A stretch of 57,568 bases of DNA, taken from the NCBI GenBank assembly GCA_964421495.1, contig CAYQXO010000003.1:1-57568 (forward strand), read 5' to 3'. This document shows positions 1 through 8,625 of the stretch, piece by piece (positions within the stretch are counted from its first letter, which is position 1; each line of letters begins with the position of its first letter). The position numbers were made by a program, and so were the translations under genes. The stretch is from CAJXOW01 sp964421495. GTDB taxonomy: Bacteria > Bacteroidota > Rhodothermia > Balneolales > Balneolaceae. A model generated the notes under the pieces. The model did not search any database, was not told where the DNA came from, and saw nothing but the letters and a program-made list of their open reading frames with translations.

Positions 1-372
1 GTCGCGGATATTTTGATGCCGCCTATTGGTTTGCTGGTAGGGGGAGTAGATTTTTCTGAACTGTTTATCGTTTTGAAAGAGGGGGCTACTCCCGGACCCT
101 ATCAGACGCTGGCGGCGGCAAATTCGGCGGGGGCCGTCACCATCAGTTATGGATTGTTTGTCAATTCGGTAATCAGTTTTCTGATTGTAGCTTTCGCCGT
201 GTTTTTGTTAGTGAAGGGTATCAATAATATGGAGCGGGAAAAACAGGAGGTGCCCAAAACGGAACCTGCGAATAAGGACTGTCCGGTATGCTTTACTTCG
301 ATTCCGGTAAAAGCCAGACGCTGTCCGAATTGCACTTCCGAATTGGATGAGGAAGGTTATTCAAGTGTATAA
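1..372 (+). CDS. mscL: large-conductance mechanosensitive channel MscL (5' end cut by window)
   Basis: The frame is open from base 1, so the first residues (about a dozen) lie outside the window. What remains shows the end of the first membrane helix with the MscL motif ADILMPPIG, a periplasmic loop, a second helix (around residues 50-70, SVISFLIVAFAVFLLVKGIN) and a cytoplasmic tail. MscL forms a homopentameric inner-membrane pore that opens under hypo-osmotic shock. The tail carries two CxxC pairs (CPVC and CPNC, 13 residues apart), a zinc-ribbon-like extension known in many MscL proteins but absent from E. coli MscL. The family assignment is secure; zinc binding is inferred. Confidence 0.95.
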   Translation, partial: VADILMPPIGLLVGGVDFSELFIVLKEGATPGPYQTLAAANSAGAVTISYGLFVNSVISFLIVAFAVFLLVKGINNMEREKQEVPKTEPANKDCPVCFTSIPVKARRCPNCTSELDEEGYSSV

Positions 373-448
373 GAGGGCATGAGTTCAGTAATTTTTCAAT
401 TAAAGAGGGTAACTGATAAGATTTATTGACATAGGTTGGGTAAGATAT

Positions 449-961
449 ATGAGGAAAATTGGGAGAATTTTGCATAAAGGATTATTGATTATAACCGGCC
501 TTTTACTGCTGTTTGCCGGTGGCTGTACTCACAACATAACCATTGATCCCACCTATGAACGGCAGATCGATATACTGGAGCGTAAAGCCGGCAAGCGGAG
601 CGCCCGTTTATTTTTGCCTCGGGATACGGTGGAGGTTGATAAACTGTCATTTGAGGGAAATAAGGTTACGTATCGAAAGGTGGATAGTGATACGCTGACA
701 AGTATAAATTTGGGTGATATCACCAGGTACCAGTTTAAAGATCATTTGGGTGGAGCAATGGAGGGAGCATTTTTGGGAGGAGCTTCCACAGCAGCATTGT
801 ATGGGATTGGTAGTTTATTGGGGGAGATTGAAGGGTATGGTGCTTTGGCTTGGATACAAGTGGGTGTTTTGAGTGGCATTGGTGGATTACTAATAGGTGC
901 CGGAATTGGAAGTACATTCAAGTACCATCCCCCCGATAGTTTAAGTAATCGTGGTAAATAA
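449..961 (+). CDS. putative lipoprotein, first of a tandem paralogous pair
   Basis: 170 residues. The N-terminus is a basic stretch followed by a hydrophobic helix and a lipobox-like end (LLFAGGC), so it is probably a lipoprotein. The middle resembles the next gene (RQIxILE, KRSARL). The C-terminal half is rich in glycine and small residues (GGASTAALYGIGSLLG and GIGGLLIGAGIGS), like a glycine-zipper membrane-associated segment, and both proteins end near KYxPPxDS. Six bases separate it from the next gene, so the two are probably co-transcribed. I do not recognise a named family and the function is unknown. The -1/-3 lipobox residues (G/A) are slightly unusual. Confidence 0.75.
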   Translation: MRKIGRILHKGLLIITGLLLLFAGGCTHNITIDPTYERQIDILERKAGKRSARLFLPRDTVEVDKLSFEGNKVTYRKVDSDTLTSINLGDITRYQFKDHLGGAMEGAFLGGASTAALYGIGSLLGEIEGYGALAWIQVGVLSGIGGLLIGAGIGSTFKYHPPDSLSNRGK

Positions 962-967
962 GTTGTT

Positions 968-1543
968 ATGATTCTTTTAAGGAAATTAGTGAGCCTTACT
1001 TTGTCTTCGAGGATTTATCTATATTTTGTTTTAATACTCTTGATTGGTTGCACGCATACGAATCAAATTAATACCCGAGACGACCGGCAGATCAAAATAC
1101 TGGAAGATAACTCCAAAAAGAGAAGCGCACGACTCACTGTGGCAGGTAATCGAATGGAGATCGATTCTCTGGTATTTGGAAAGGATTCCGTGGCTTATTT
1201 CAAAGAAGGTGCCTCGAAGGGCCATCAAATTCCGATAGACTCTATTGAAAATTTTACCTACCGGAATCACATCGCCGGGGCTTTCGAGGGATCGGCCAGA
1301 ACAGGTATTATTTTGGGAATATCCGGTGCTATATTGGGGGGTATCTCGGAATATTTTGATGACGATGATGATTATTTTGAATTGACAGACAACGTGCCGG
1401 ATGCCATGGCGATTGGCGGGATAACGTCATTGCTCGCCGGTGTAGCAGTAGGCTTTCCCCTGGGTTTAATGATAGGAAATATCTATAAATATGTGCCTCC
1501 CGGGGATAGTGCAAAAAGTAAAAAACAGAAGGGTGAGAGATAA
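968..1543 (+). CDS. putative lipoprotein, second of the tandem paralogous pair
   Basis: 191 residues. The signal peptide ends in a good lipobox (LLIGC at about residues 24-28) followed by THTNQ, close to the THN that follows the cysteine in the upstream gene. It shares RQIKILE, KRSARL, an 'NHIAGAFEG' segment matching 'DHLGGAMEG', and the KYVPPGDS end with its neighbour, so the two look like a tandem duplication that has since diverged. An acidic insert (DDDDDYFE) and a longer glycine-rich C-terminus set it apart. It is probably anchored in the outer or inner membrane. The function is unknown. Confidence 0.75.
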   Translation: MILLRKLVSLTLSSRIYLYFVLILLIGCTHTNQINTRDDRQIKILEDNSKKRSARLTVAGNRMEIDSLVFGKDSVAYFKEGASKGHQIPIDSIENFTYRNHIAGAFEGSARTGIILGISGAILGGISEYFDDDDDYFELTDNVPDAMAIGGITSLLAGVAVGFPLGLMIGNIYKYVPPGDSAKSKKQKGER

Positions 1544-1771
1544 TTACGAAGAGTTCCTTTCTCTGCTTTCTCGAACGGCCTCATTAATTTCGTAAAGGTC
1601 TACATCGCTTTGAACCCCTTCCACGTTTAATGGGGATTCATTTTCTTGTATGGGCTTGAGAACGAAAGTTTGACCGTCGCGGCGTTTAATTTGAACTTGA
1701 CCCTCTTGTCTGGCTTCATCCAATAGCTGAGATAATTTTTGTCGCGCTTGTGAGTAAGTATAAACTTTCAT
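1544..1771 (-). CDS. Phd/YefM-type antitoxin, downstream of its toxin
   Basis: 75 residues starting MKVYTYSQARQKLSQLLDEA, the usual N-terminus of prevent-host-death/YefM antitoxins, in which this part forms the DNA-binding dimer. The rest (IKRRDGQTFVLKPI, then an acidic, polar tail) would be the segment that binds toxin. Its ATG overlaps the toxin stop codon by one base (TAATG), so translation is probably coupled. It is transcribed after the toxin gene, the reverse of the usual antitoxin-first order. Type II antitoxin is the best call; autoregulation is expected from the family but no operator was identified. Confidence 0.8.
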   Translation of the reverse strand: MKVYTYSQARQKLSQLLDEARQEGQVQIKRRDGQTFVLKPIQENESPLNVEGVQSDVDLYEINEAVRESRERNSS

Positions 1772-2166
1772 TACGAGACCTCCAGCAAATCTATATTAAG
1801 TTTTTTAGCAACATCCTTTAGTTGCGTATCCAAGCTCAACAAAGGTGTTTGGTATTGTGAGGCACATTCGAGTACGTACGCATCATAGGCATATATCTCA
1901 TATTTGTAAGCTAAATCCACAGCCTTCTTTATTCGAATTTTTGTTCTCCGTATTGGTATTGTTTCAAAATGTTCTACTACTTTTTGGGCACTTTCTAATG
2001 TTATGCGATTTCGTTTAAACATAGCTGACAATGCATTCCCGACTTCTGCATCTAATGTAGCTGGAGCTTGAAGATCATGCCCTCTAGTGATAGCTATGAT
2101 ATCGGAACGATGTTCTTCATTCAAAAGTACAGCTAATAGAGCTGATGTATCAATTGTTAGAACCAT
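1771..2166 (-). CDS. PIN-domain toxin (VapC-like)
   Basis: 131 residues from the ATG at 2166 (MVLTIDTSALLAVLLNEE), chosen over an ATG eight codons upstream because PIN domains begin at this beta strand. The acidic metal-binding residues of the PIN nuclease fold are visible: IDTSAL near the start, the LDAEVGNALSA glutamate region, YDAYVLECA, and SLDTQLK near the end. Such toxins are Mg2+-dependent RNases that cleave tRNA, rRNA or mRNA. It is the first gene of a two-gene unit with the Phd-like antitoxin. The exact RNA target cannot be read from sequence. Confidence 0.85.
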   Translation of the reverse strand: MVLTIDTSALLAVLLNEEHRSDIIAITRGHDLQAPATLDAEVGNALSAMFKRNRITLESAQKVVEHFETIPIRRTKIRIKKAVDLAYKYEIYAYDAYVLECASQYQTPLLSLDTQLKDVAKKLNIDLLEVS

Positions 2167-2226
2167 ATAATAAATATAACAATTGTACAATTAAGATGCT
2201 GGAATAAAATTCTCTGAAAATACGAT

Positions 2227-4647
2227 TCATTTCAAGTGCACGACGGTGCACCCGGAGCCGCCGCGGTTGAGGGGGGCGATATCGAAGTCTTTGACCTCGC
2301 TGCGGCCTTTCAGGTATTCGTGGGTGATTTGACGCAGGATGCCTTGCCCTTTGCCGTGGATGATTTCGACTTCCTCCAGATTGGTGGACACGGCCTGGTC
2401 GATGTATCGCTGCAACTCTTTTCGGGCTTCTTCGGCGCGCATGCCGCGGATTTCCAGGCTGGTTTTGGGTTTGGAGATGGTGTCCGAGTCAGGATTGCTG
2501 GTCTGGGTCTTGATTTTGGGTCGACGGGAGTGTTTTTGCTGTTCGGAGTCTTTCAGCTTGACGAGCCGGTCGTACTCGGTGTTTAGTTTGAGTCCGTTGG
2601 CGTGGACAATCGCCTTGTTGCCTTTAATTTCGATCAGCTCGCCGCTCATATTGTTGTCCATCAGCCGCACCTGGTCGCCGACTTCGGGCGACTCGAGTCC
2701 CTCTTCCTGCTTCTTCTGCTCGCGTTTGCGCTTTTCTATGTCGCGAAGCTCGTCGGAAACCTCCTGCTTGTAATCCTCTACGTGCCGGCGCGCCTCTTTG
2801 ACTTTCTGCTTGTCCTGCTCGCCCTCCCGGGAGATCTGCTCGACGGCCTTCTCGATGCGTTTGTTGGCTTCGCTGACGATCTTTTCGGCTTTCTGCAGCG
2901 CCTCTTCCCTGATCTTGTCTTTTTCCCGCTCCATCTTCTCGCGGCGCTTTTCGTACTGTTCTTTTTGCTCCTCCATCTGCTGCTGGAGCTTGTCGTACTT
3001 GCGGGATAGCTCCTCGGCTTTCTGGGTGCGGGATTTCAGGTCGTTGATGAGCGACTCCAGATTGCTTTTGTTTTCGCCGACCAGCTCCGCGGCCCGGTCG
3101 AGGACTTCGTCAGAGAGTTTCATGCGACGGGCTATTTCAAAGGCGTAACTGCTGCCGGGCACCCCTTTCTGAAAACGATAGGTGGGAGCGAGGGAGGCCT
3201 GGTCGAACTCCATTGATCCGTTAATCGCTTTCGGGTGTTCGTGGGCGAATACTTTGAGGGATCCGTGGTGCGTGGTAACAATTACGCGGGCGCCCTGGTC
3301 GATCAGCTTTTCGATGAGCGACTGAAACAGCGCTCCCGCCTCTTCGGGATCGGTCCCCGCCCCGGCCTCGTCAATAAGCACCAGCGAACGCTCGTCGCAC
3401 TGCTCCACCGCGTCGCGCATCCATTCCAGACGGGACGAGAACGTGCTGAGATCGTCCTCGATTGACTGTTCGTCGCCCATATCCACAAATAATCCGCTGA
3501 GCAGCGGCAGGTAAGAGGCCGAGGAGGCGGGAATGGCGTAGCCCGACTGCATCATCAGCGAGCAGAGGCCGACGGTCTTCATGGCGACCGACTTCCCGCC
3601 GGCGTTGGGACCGGTAATCATCAAACATTCTTCGCCTTCTTCAAGATGCAGATCCAGCGGGACGATCTCTTCCTGGTCCTTCGCTTTCTGTTGAAGATTG
3701 CGAAGCTTGAGGTGAGGATTGTAGGCCCCCTCCAGGTTGATGGAGTGGTCCTCCGACAGGCTCGGTATCTGTCCCTCGAGCTCCAGGCTCAATCGTGCAC
3801 GGGCGGCGATGGCGTCGATGCGACCCACCGTCTTCAGGTTGCGCTGAATCTTGGGAGCGTGGTCGCGCACCGCGTTGGTCAGCCGCATCAGAATTCGTTT
3901 AATCTCTTCGCGCTCCGAGGCTTCCAGTTGACGAATGTCATTGTTGATATCGAGTGCCTCGGCCGGTTCCAGGTAGATCGTCTGTCCGGAGCCCGACACA
4001 TCGTGGACAAATCCCTCGATTTTGCGTTTATGCTCCGAGCGCACCGGAATAACCATTCGACCGCTGCGGAGGGTGGGTCCCTCGTCGGACGTAAATCCCT
4101 CCTGATTCGCCCGCGCCATTACGCGGTTGATCGTATTGCGAAGATCGCCGCGCCGCTGGCTCAGCTTGCGACGAATTTTCCGCAACTGCGAGCTGGCATT
4201 CGTCCGCACTTCGCCATTGTCGTCGAACACCTCGTCAATCCGCTCTTCAAGTTCGCTCAACGCCACCAGATCCCGCGATATATCGTAAAGAACGGGATAT
4301 CGTTCCTCCCGCTCCGTCAGGTAGTTTTTGATCTTGCGAATAACCGCCAGCAATTCCGCAATCTGCGGGAACGCCTCCTGCGGCAGCATACTCCCCTCGG
4401 CGTCGGCCTCCTTGAGTTGCGACGAAATATCGTCAACATTATGAAGCGGAAACGGATCGTCGTTATCCAGCAGCCGCATCATTTCGTCGGTTTCGGCAAG
4501 TTGACGTTCCACCGATTCGGGGTCAGCCGACGGTTTCATCTGGCGAATGCGCTCCCGTCCCATGGGCGAATATACCCCTCGCAATGTCGCCTCGCGTATG
4601 GCTTCGAAGCCAAGTTTATCGAGTAATTTGTCGGGGACGAGAATCAT
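2227..4647 (-). CDS. mutS2: endonuclease MutS2
   Basis: 806 residues, the normal MutS2 length. The order is: N-terminal core/clamp region; ABC-type ATPase with Walker A GPNAGGKS near residues 345-352 and a DEAGAGTDPEEG-like Walker B/signature near 425; a long charged coiled coil (about 515-650, very rich in K, E, R, Q); then a C-terminal Smr nuclease domain (LEIRGMRAEEA and IHGKGQGILR). It lacks the mismatch-recognition domain of MutS. MutS2 acts on branched DNA to limit recombination and, in some bacteria, on collided ribosomes. The G+C-rich coding sequence contrasts with the AT-rich genes just upstream. Assignment is secure. Confidence 0.96.
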   Translation of the reverse strand: MILVPDKLLDKLGFEAIREATLRGVYSPMGRERIRQMKPSADPESVERQLAETDEMMRLLDNDDPFPLHNVDDISSQLKEADAEGSMLPQEAFPQIAELLAVIRKIKNYLTEREERYPVLYDISRDLVALSELEERIDEVFDDNGEVRTNASSQLRKIRRKLSQRRGDLRNTINRVMARANQEGFTSDEGPTLRSGRMVIPVRSEHKRKIEGFVHDVSGSGQTIYLEPAEALDINNDIRQLEASEREEIKRILMRLTNAVRDHAPKIQRNLKTVGRIDAIAARARLSLELEGQIPSLSEDHSINLEGAYNPHLKLRNLQQKAKDQEEIVPLDLHLEEGEECLMITGPNAGGKSVAMKTVGLCSLMMQSGYAIPASSASYLPLLSGLFVDMGDEQSIEDDLSTFSSRLEWMRDAVEQCDERSLVLIDEAGAGTDPEEAGALFQSLIEKLIDQGARVIVTTHHGSLKVFAHEHPKAINGSMEFDQASLAPTYRFQKGVPGSSYAFEIARRMKLSDEVLDRAAELVGENKSNLESLINDLKSRTQKAEELSRKYDKLQQQMEEQKEQYEKRREKMEREKDKIREEALQKAEKIVSEANKRIEKAVEQISREGEQDKQKVKEARRHVEDYKQEVSDELRDIEKRKREQKKQEEGLESPEVGDQVRLMDNNMSGELIEIKGNKAIVHANGLKLNTEYDRLVKLKDSEQQKHSRRPKIKTQTSNPDSDTISKPKTSLEIRGMRAEEARKELQRYIDQAVSTNLEEVEIIHGKGQGILRQITHEYLKGRSEVKDFDIAPLNRGGSGCTVVHLK

Positions 4648-4970
4648 GGTTGCAAATGTGTGAAACGTTAGGTTGCTTTACGGTATTGATTGCTTTTGTC
4701 ACAAAGCTCGAAGCGACTGCGGCTTTATTTATGAGCGTTTGTCAAAGTTTTGAGCTGTAAGATTATAATTCAGCTTAAAGGTACGGGTCTTAAAGTATAA
4801 AATTAAGCTGAATATTTGTTATAGTGTATCTCCTTAAACAGTAAAGGCAACTAAACAGGAAAACGAGCTAAAAACGGCTTCGAGCCTCGAGCATCCAGCG
4901 ATACGACTACAGTAACAATGAGCAGTACCCATTAGTTACCTATGACGCATATTATAAAATCTCTTTATCG
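4648..4970. other. intergenic region between divergent mutS2 and TSUP genes
   Basis: 323 bases, AT-rich, with no convincing reading frame. It must hold the promoters of the two divergent genes, but no clear -35/-10 pair stands out. Short runs such as GCTCGAAGC and CTTCGAGCCTCGAGC resemble the GCTCGAAGC-rich stretch between ftsA and ftsZ. Confidence 0.5.
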
Positions 4971-5786
4971 ATGACCCTAATTCTCCTACTCGTCGGCCTC
5001 TTCGCAGGCGTTATTGCCGGGCTATTCGGCGTCGGCGGCGGTATTCTGTTTACGCCCGCATTGTTTATCGTCTTCAGCGATGCCGGGGTGGCCCGACCGG
5101 TGTTGTGGACGATCGCCTCGTCGCTGTTTTGTACCTTTGTGTCGGCCTTAAGCAGTTCGGTGCGACAACGTCAGCAGGACAATTTTTATTGGAGCCAGGG
5201 CATTCGGGTGGGGATTTTCGGAGCGCTCGGCACGTTTGTCGGCAAGCAGGTTTCGACCTCCGCCTATTACAGCGAGCAGGAGTTCGTGGTATTTTTCAGC
5301 CTGTTGCTGATGTTTGCCGCCTATACGTTTGCCCGCCGCGGGCGGCAGTCCAACGAGCAGGCGATCTCCACAGCCTATTCGAAGATCAAGTTCCGCCGCG
5401 GCAGCCTGATCGGCGGGGCCGGCGGATTCCTGGCGAGCCTGGCGGGTATTGGCGGCGGAACGGCCATGGTGCCGCTGATGAATCTCTATTACAAGCTCCC
5501 GATCAAGCAGGCGGTCAGCATCTCGTCGCTGGCTATCGTGACGATCTCCCTGGCCGGGTGGGTACAGCTCGGGGCGATGGACCCGTCGGGCGCGGGACTT
5601 ACCGCTTATAATTTCGGGTATGTCGACTTCGGGGCCGCCCTGCCGCTGGTGGTCGGGGGACTGATCGGCGGTTTCGGCGGCGCCTGGCTCAACCTGAAAC
5701 TCAATCGCCGCCTGCTGCAGTGGGGATTCGCCATCCTTGCCCTGGCGGTGGCGGTGAAATTGTTAACCGATGTGTACGGCGGTTGA
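4971..5786 (+). CDS. TSUP family permease (TauE/SafE-like)
   Basis: 271 residues, almost wholly hydrophobic, with about eight predicted membrane helices arranged as two homologous halves. Each half begins with the family's glycine-rich signature: GLFAGVIAGLFGVGGG near residue 8 and GGAGGFLASLAGIGGGTAMVP near residue 148. TSUP proteins move sulfite, sulfonates, sulfoacetate or similar anions across the inner membrane. No sulfur gene adjoins it, so the substrate is unknown. The start is the first ATG before the first helix. Confidence 0.88.
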   Translation: MTLILLLVGLFAGVIAGLFGVGGGILFTPALFIVFSDAGVARPVLWTIASSLFCTFVSALSSSVRQRQQDNFYWSQGIRVGIFGALGTFVGKQVSTSAYYSEQEFVVFFSLLLMFAAYTFARRGRQSNEQAISTAYSKIKFRRGSLIGGAGGFLASLAGIGGGTAMVPLMNLYYKLPIKQAVSISSLAIVTISLAGWVQLGAMDPSGAGLTAYNFGYVDFGAALPLVVGGLIGGFGGAWLNLKLNRRLLQWGFAILALAVAVKLLTDVYGG

Positions 5787-5889
5787 AAGGTATGTCGGCT
5801 GCAAGCCAAAAAAGTCGTGTATCTTATTTGGAAAATATGTATTATTCAATCCTGTTTTAACACAGCAATTTACTAACCGATTGTTCATC

Positions 5890-7086
5890 ATGAGAGCTTT
5901 TCTATTATCCCTCTTAATTGTAACGGGCCTGTGGTTTATCCAAACTCCGGCTCGCGGGCAGGTTGGCATAACGACCATGTCTTTTCTGGAAGTCAGTACC
6001 CACGCCCGCAGCATGGGTATGGCGGGAGCTACGGTGGCTATGCCGAATAACGACGCCGGCATGCATTTGAATCCCGCCGTATTCGGAGTTCCGGGTCAGA
6101 TCGAGATCACAACTCAGGCTGATTTAAGACTGAACAATCCTTCCTTTGTGATGGGAACCCATTGGTTGCCCGCAATTGAATCCGGACCGGTTTATCACAT
6201 GCCTTCTGTGAGTATTTCGGGGGATAAATGGTCGGTGGGATATCAATATACGTACCTGAATTTGGGATCGGGCGAATATGGCAGAGGATTGGGTCGGGAG
6301 CCAATCTCCTATCGGAAGTTTGAGCGAGCTCATACGGTGTCGGTGGCCTATCGTTTCAGTCCGTATTTGTCAGCCGGTATTAGTCGAAATTTTATCAAGA
6401 GTCAGTTGGCTGCATTGTACATCGACCGGGAAGAGAATTTACGGATGTTCAAAGCATCGACAAAGACCTGGGATGTTGGCCTGTACGGAGGTTATCCTTT
6501 TCGATATGGAGATGATATCAAAGTGACGCCGAGTATGGGTTGGTCACTGACCGACTACGGGGGAGATGCCGTTTCTTATTCTCCAATAGCAAGATTTGAT
6601 CCGCTGCCTGTGACAATGCGGGCGGGGTTTGGACTTCGATTGGTGTTTCTGGAAGGGCAGGATGTGCCGGTATGGCTGAGTGGAAATACGCCTTGGTCAG
6701 TAGGTTTGTATCGGGGATTCGGTAAGGTGTTGGCCCGTCCGGGAATACTGGATTCGTGGGATGCACTCACTCAATCGTGGGAAACCTATACGCGGGAGGT
6801 GAATGGGGAGATCAGACGTTTGACGCCGGCCGATCAAATTCGACATCAATACGGGATGGAAGTGTCGGCATATGAAACATTCAGTCTGCGGTATGGCTAT
6901 CATTGGGAGCATAAATGGAACGGAGACAGAAAATTTCACACCCTCGGAGTGGGGATAGCCTATAAATGGTTTACGCTGGATTACGTGCGTTATGAGGCGG
7001 CGGACCAGGGAAATCTCCTCGATAACACCTCCTATTTGCAGATTACATTCGGTGTGCCGACCGAGATGCTCCTGGAGCTGTTTTAA
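5890..7086 (+). CDS. PorV/PorQ-family outer-membrane beta-barrel protein
   Basis: 398 residues from the ATG at 5890, which opens a clear signal peptide (MRAFLLSLLIVTGLWF, cleaved after ARG/GQ). An upstream ATG at 5770 in the same frame would only bury the signal. The mature start, with STHARSMGMAGATVAMPNNDAG and then LNPAVFG, is the typical N-terminus of PorV/PorQ (UPF0164) proteins, which are 14-stranded barrels linked to type IX secretion. The remainder alternates in barrel style, with aromatic strand ends. A paralog lies at 9663-10880. PorV shuttles cargo to the attachment complex and PorQ has a related role; which applies here is unclear. Confidence 0.82.
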   Translation: MRAFLLSLLIVTGLWFIQTPARGQVGITTMSFLEVSTHARSMGMAGATVAMPNNDAGMHLNPAVFGVPGQIEITTQADLRLNNPSFVMGTHWLPAIESGPVYHMPSVSISGDKWSVGYQYTYLNLGSGEYGRGLGREPISYRKFERAHTVSVAYRFSPYLSAGISRNFIKSQLAALYIDREENLRMFKASTKTWDVGLYGGYPFRYGDDIKVTPSMGWSLTDYGGDAVSYSPIARFDPLPVTMRAGFGLRLVFLEGQDVPVWLSGNTPWSVGLYRGFGKVLARPGILDSWDALTQSWETYTREVNGEIRRLTPADQIRHQYGMEVSAYETFSLRYGYHWEHKWNGDRKFHTLGVGIAYKWFTLDYVRYEAADQGNLLDNTSYLQITFGVPTEMLLELF

Positions 7087-7158
7087 CTAGACCGCAATAA
7101 TTCAGCAAAGGTATAGTTATAAAATAGACAAACTAGACAGGCTAGACAGAATTGTATT

Positions 7159-7410
7159 ATGACGAAAAAATGGCAAGTGCAGGAAGCGAAAAACAGGTTT
7201 AGTGAAGTCATGCGCCGGGCGGAGGAAGAAGGTCCGCAGACCGTAACCAAGTACGGTCAGGACAGTGTGGTTGTCGTATCGGCCGATGACTACGAGAGAA
7301 TGAGAAAAGGAGGGAAAGATTTGGTTGAATTTATGCAGGACTCGCCGCTTTCGGATGTGGAATTGGAGGTGGATCGTGATAAATCCGGATCCCGTGATGT
7401 TTCTCTATGA
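7159..7410 (+). CDS. Phd/YefM-type antitoxin
   Basis: 83 residues beginning MTKKWQVQEAKNRFSEVMRRAEEEGPQTVTKYGQDSVVVVSADDYERM, a textbook Phd/YefM N-terminal domain, followed by a short polar C-terminus that would wrap the toxin. The stop overlaps the toxin start by four bases (ATGA), the normal antitoxin-first arrangement. Short direct repeats of CTAGACAG lie just upstream (about 7129-7149) and could serve as an operator, but that is only a guess. Confidence 0.9.
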   Translation: MTKKWQVQEAKNRFSEVMRRAEEEGPQTVTKYGQDSVVVVSADDYERMRKGGKDLVEFMQDSPLSDVELEVDRDKSGSRDVSL

Positions 7411-7838
7411 GTTATTTAATAGATACCAATTGTATTTCAGAACTGGTTAAACAGACGCCGGAGCCCAACGTAGTGCGCTGGTTCCGGCAGCAGAAGGAAT
7501 CCGAGCTCTACTTGAGTGTGATAACGTTCGGAGAGTTGAATAAGGGTATTGAAAAGCTTGACTCGTCGGACCGGAAAAGCCGGCTGCATCGTTGGGTGAA
7601 TGAGGATTTGTACTTTCGGTTTGAAGAACGGATTCTGAATATCACTCTTGCTGAAGTAAATGAGTGGGGAAGAATATTGGCGGAAGCTGAAGCCAAAGGA
7701 AAATTACTCCCTGCTGTTGATACCTTGATCGCAGCTACAGCCTCGGTTCATCAACTTGCCGTGGTAACACGTAATGTAGATGATATGAAAACCGCCGGAG
7801 TGGAGTTGATTAATCCGTGGGAGTATACCGGAGAATAG
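7407..7838 (+). CDS. PIN-domain toxin (VapC/FitB-like)
   Basis: 143 residues. It starts with the PIN strand MSYLIDTNCISELVK; the glutamate-bearing helix SVITFGELNKGIEKL, the AVDTLIAATA motif and the VTRNVDDM end supply the remaining acidic residues of the RNase site. The FGELNKGIE segment and the overall pattern are nearest to the FitB/VapC subgroup that pairs with Phd-type antitoxins. It overlaps the antitoxin gene by four bases. Expected activity is Mg2+-dependent RNA cleavage, neutralised by the upstream protein. Confidence 0.92.
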   Translation: MSYLIDTNCISELVKQTPEPNVVRWFRQQKESELYLSVITFGELNKGIEKLDSSDRKSRLHRWVNEDLYFRFEERILNITLAEVNEWGRILAEAEAKGKLLPAVDTLIAATASVHQLAVVTRNVDDMKTAGVELINPWEYTGE

Positions 7839-7883
7839 CAACTTGATATAAAAACTCTTATCCGAAGAAATGAACTGATTACT

Positions 7884-7940
7884 TGTCGATGTTATCGACA
7901 CAATGCTAAAACGTGTCGAAATATTACGATTTTATCGACA
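7884..7940. promoter_or_regulatory. candidate operator: paired TGTCGA...TCGACA inverted repeats upstream of fetAB-like genes
   Basis: TGTCGAT-GTT-ATCGACA at 7884-7900 is a perfect 17-bp hyphenated palindrome. A second TGTCGA (7914-7919) pairs with TCGACA (7935-7940). Both lie 75-135 bases before the ATP-binding gene, where a transcription factor could bind. Identity of the regulator is unknown; metal response would fit the genes but is inference. Confidence 0.4.
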
Positions 7941-8016
7941 TGTTTTACTAATCTGTGTGACAAGGTTTGATAAGTGCATTATTTATATTCCCTGGAGATT
8001 ATAACGCATACTCGGT

Positions 8017-8625
8017 ATGGTGACAGGCAAAAATCTTTATGTAAATTTTGGAAAGGAGGAAGTCCTGCGGGATTTGAGTTTCGAGGTGAAGCCGAATCAA
8101 CACACCGTATTCAAGGGGGATTCCGGATCGGGCAAGACGACGCTGCTAAAAATGCTGCTTCATTTTGTGGAGCCGAACCGGGGAGATATCAAATTCAACA
8201 TGGATCAATCGGTCCGCGCCTTGCGTAAACACTCCGCCTGGCTGCCGCAGGATCTAGACCTGGGTGAGGGTTCCGTGGAAGAGGTGATGTGCGTTCCGTT
8301 TACCTTTACCGCGAATCATTCCACCGCCCCCGAAAAATCGCGGATGGAGTCGGCCCTGAATGCGCTGGGAGTTGGCGGCAATGCGCTGGACAAGCCCTTT
8401 CGCAATCTGTCGACGGGTCAGCGGCAGCGCGTGGGACTCGCTCTCTGTCACCTGCTCGATAAACCGGTCCTGCTGCTGGACGAACCCACCTCGGCGCTCG
8501 ACAAAACCTCCAAGCAGAAAGTCTGCGAATTGCTCATCGAAAATCAGCCCGATCGCACGGTCATTTCCACCTCGCACGATCCCGACTGGATCGAGACGGC
8601 CGATCAAATCATCGAACTCGACTGA
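8017..8625 (+). CDS. fetA: ABC transporter ATP-binding protein, FetA-like
   Basis: 202 residues forming one ABC ATPase domain. Walker A is GDSGSGKTT (about residues 34-42), the Q-loop is WLPQD, the signature is LSTGQRQRVGLA (about 128-139), Walker B is VLLLDEPTSALD, and the switch histidine is in STSHD. It is short, like E. coli FetA (YbbL). Its stop TGA overlaps the ATG of the permease gene by one base, and the permease is clearly FetB-like; this pairing is the main reason for the specific name. FetAB is reported to export iron and help resist oxidative stress; the substrate here is inferred. Confidence 0.85.
   Translation: MVTGKNLYVNFGKEEVLRDLSFEVKPNQHTVFKGDSGSGKTTLLKMLLHFVEPNRGDIKFNMDQSVRALRKHSAWLPQDLDLGEGSVEEVMCVPFTFTANHSTAPEKSRMESALNALGVGGNALDKPFRNLSTGQRQRVGLALCHLLDKPVLLLDEPTSALDKTSKQKVCELLIENQPDRTVISTSHDPDWIETADQIIELD

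Noticed and set aside
3646..4626. 326-codon plus-strand frame opposite mutS2
   Set aside because: It is antisense to a clear MutS2 coding region; its product has no recognisable motif and the long frame follows from the G+C-rich codons.
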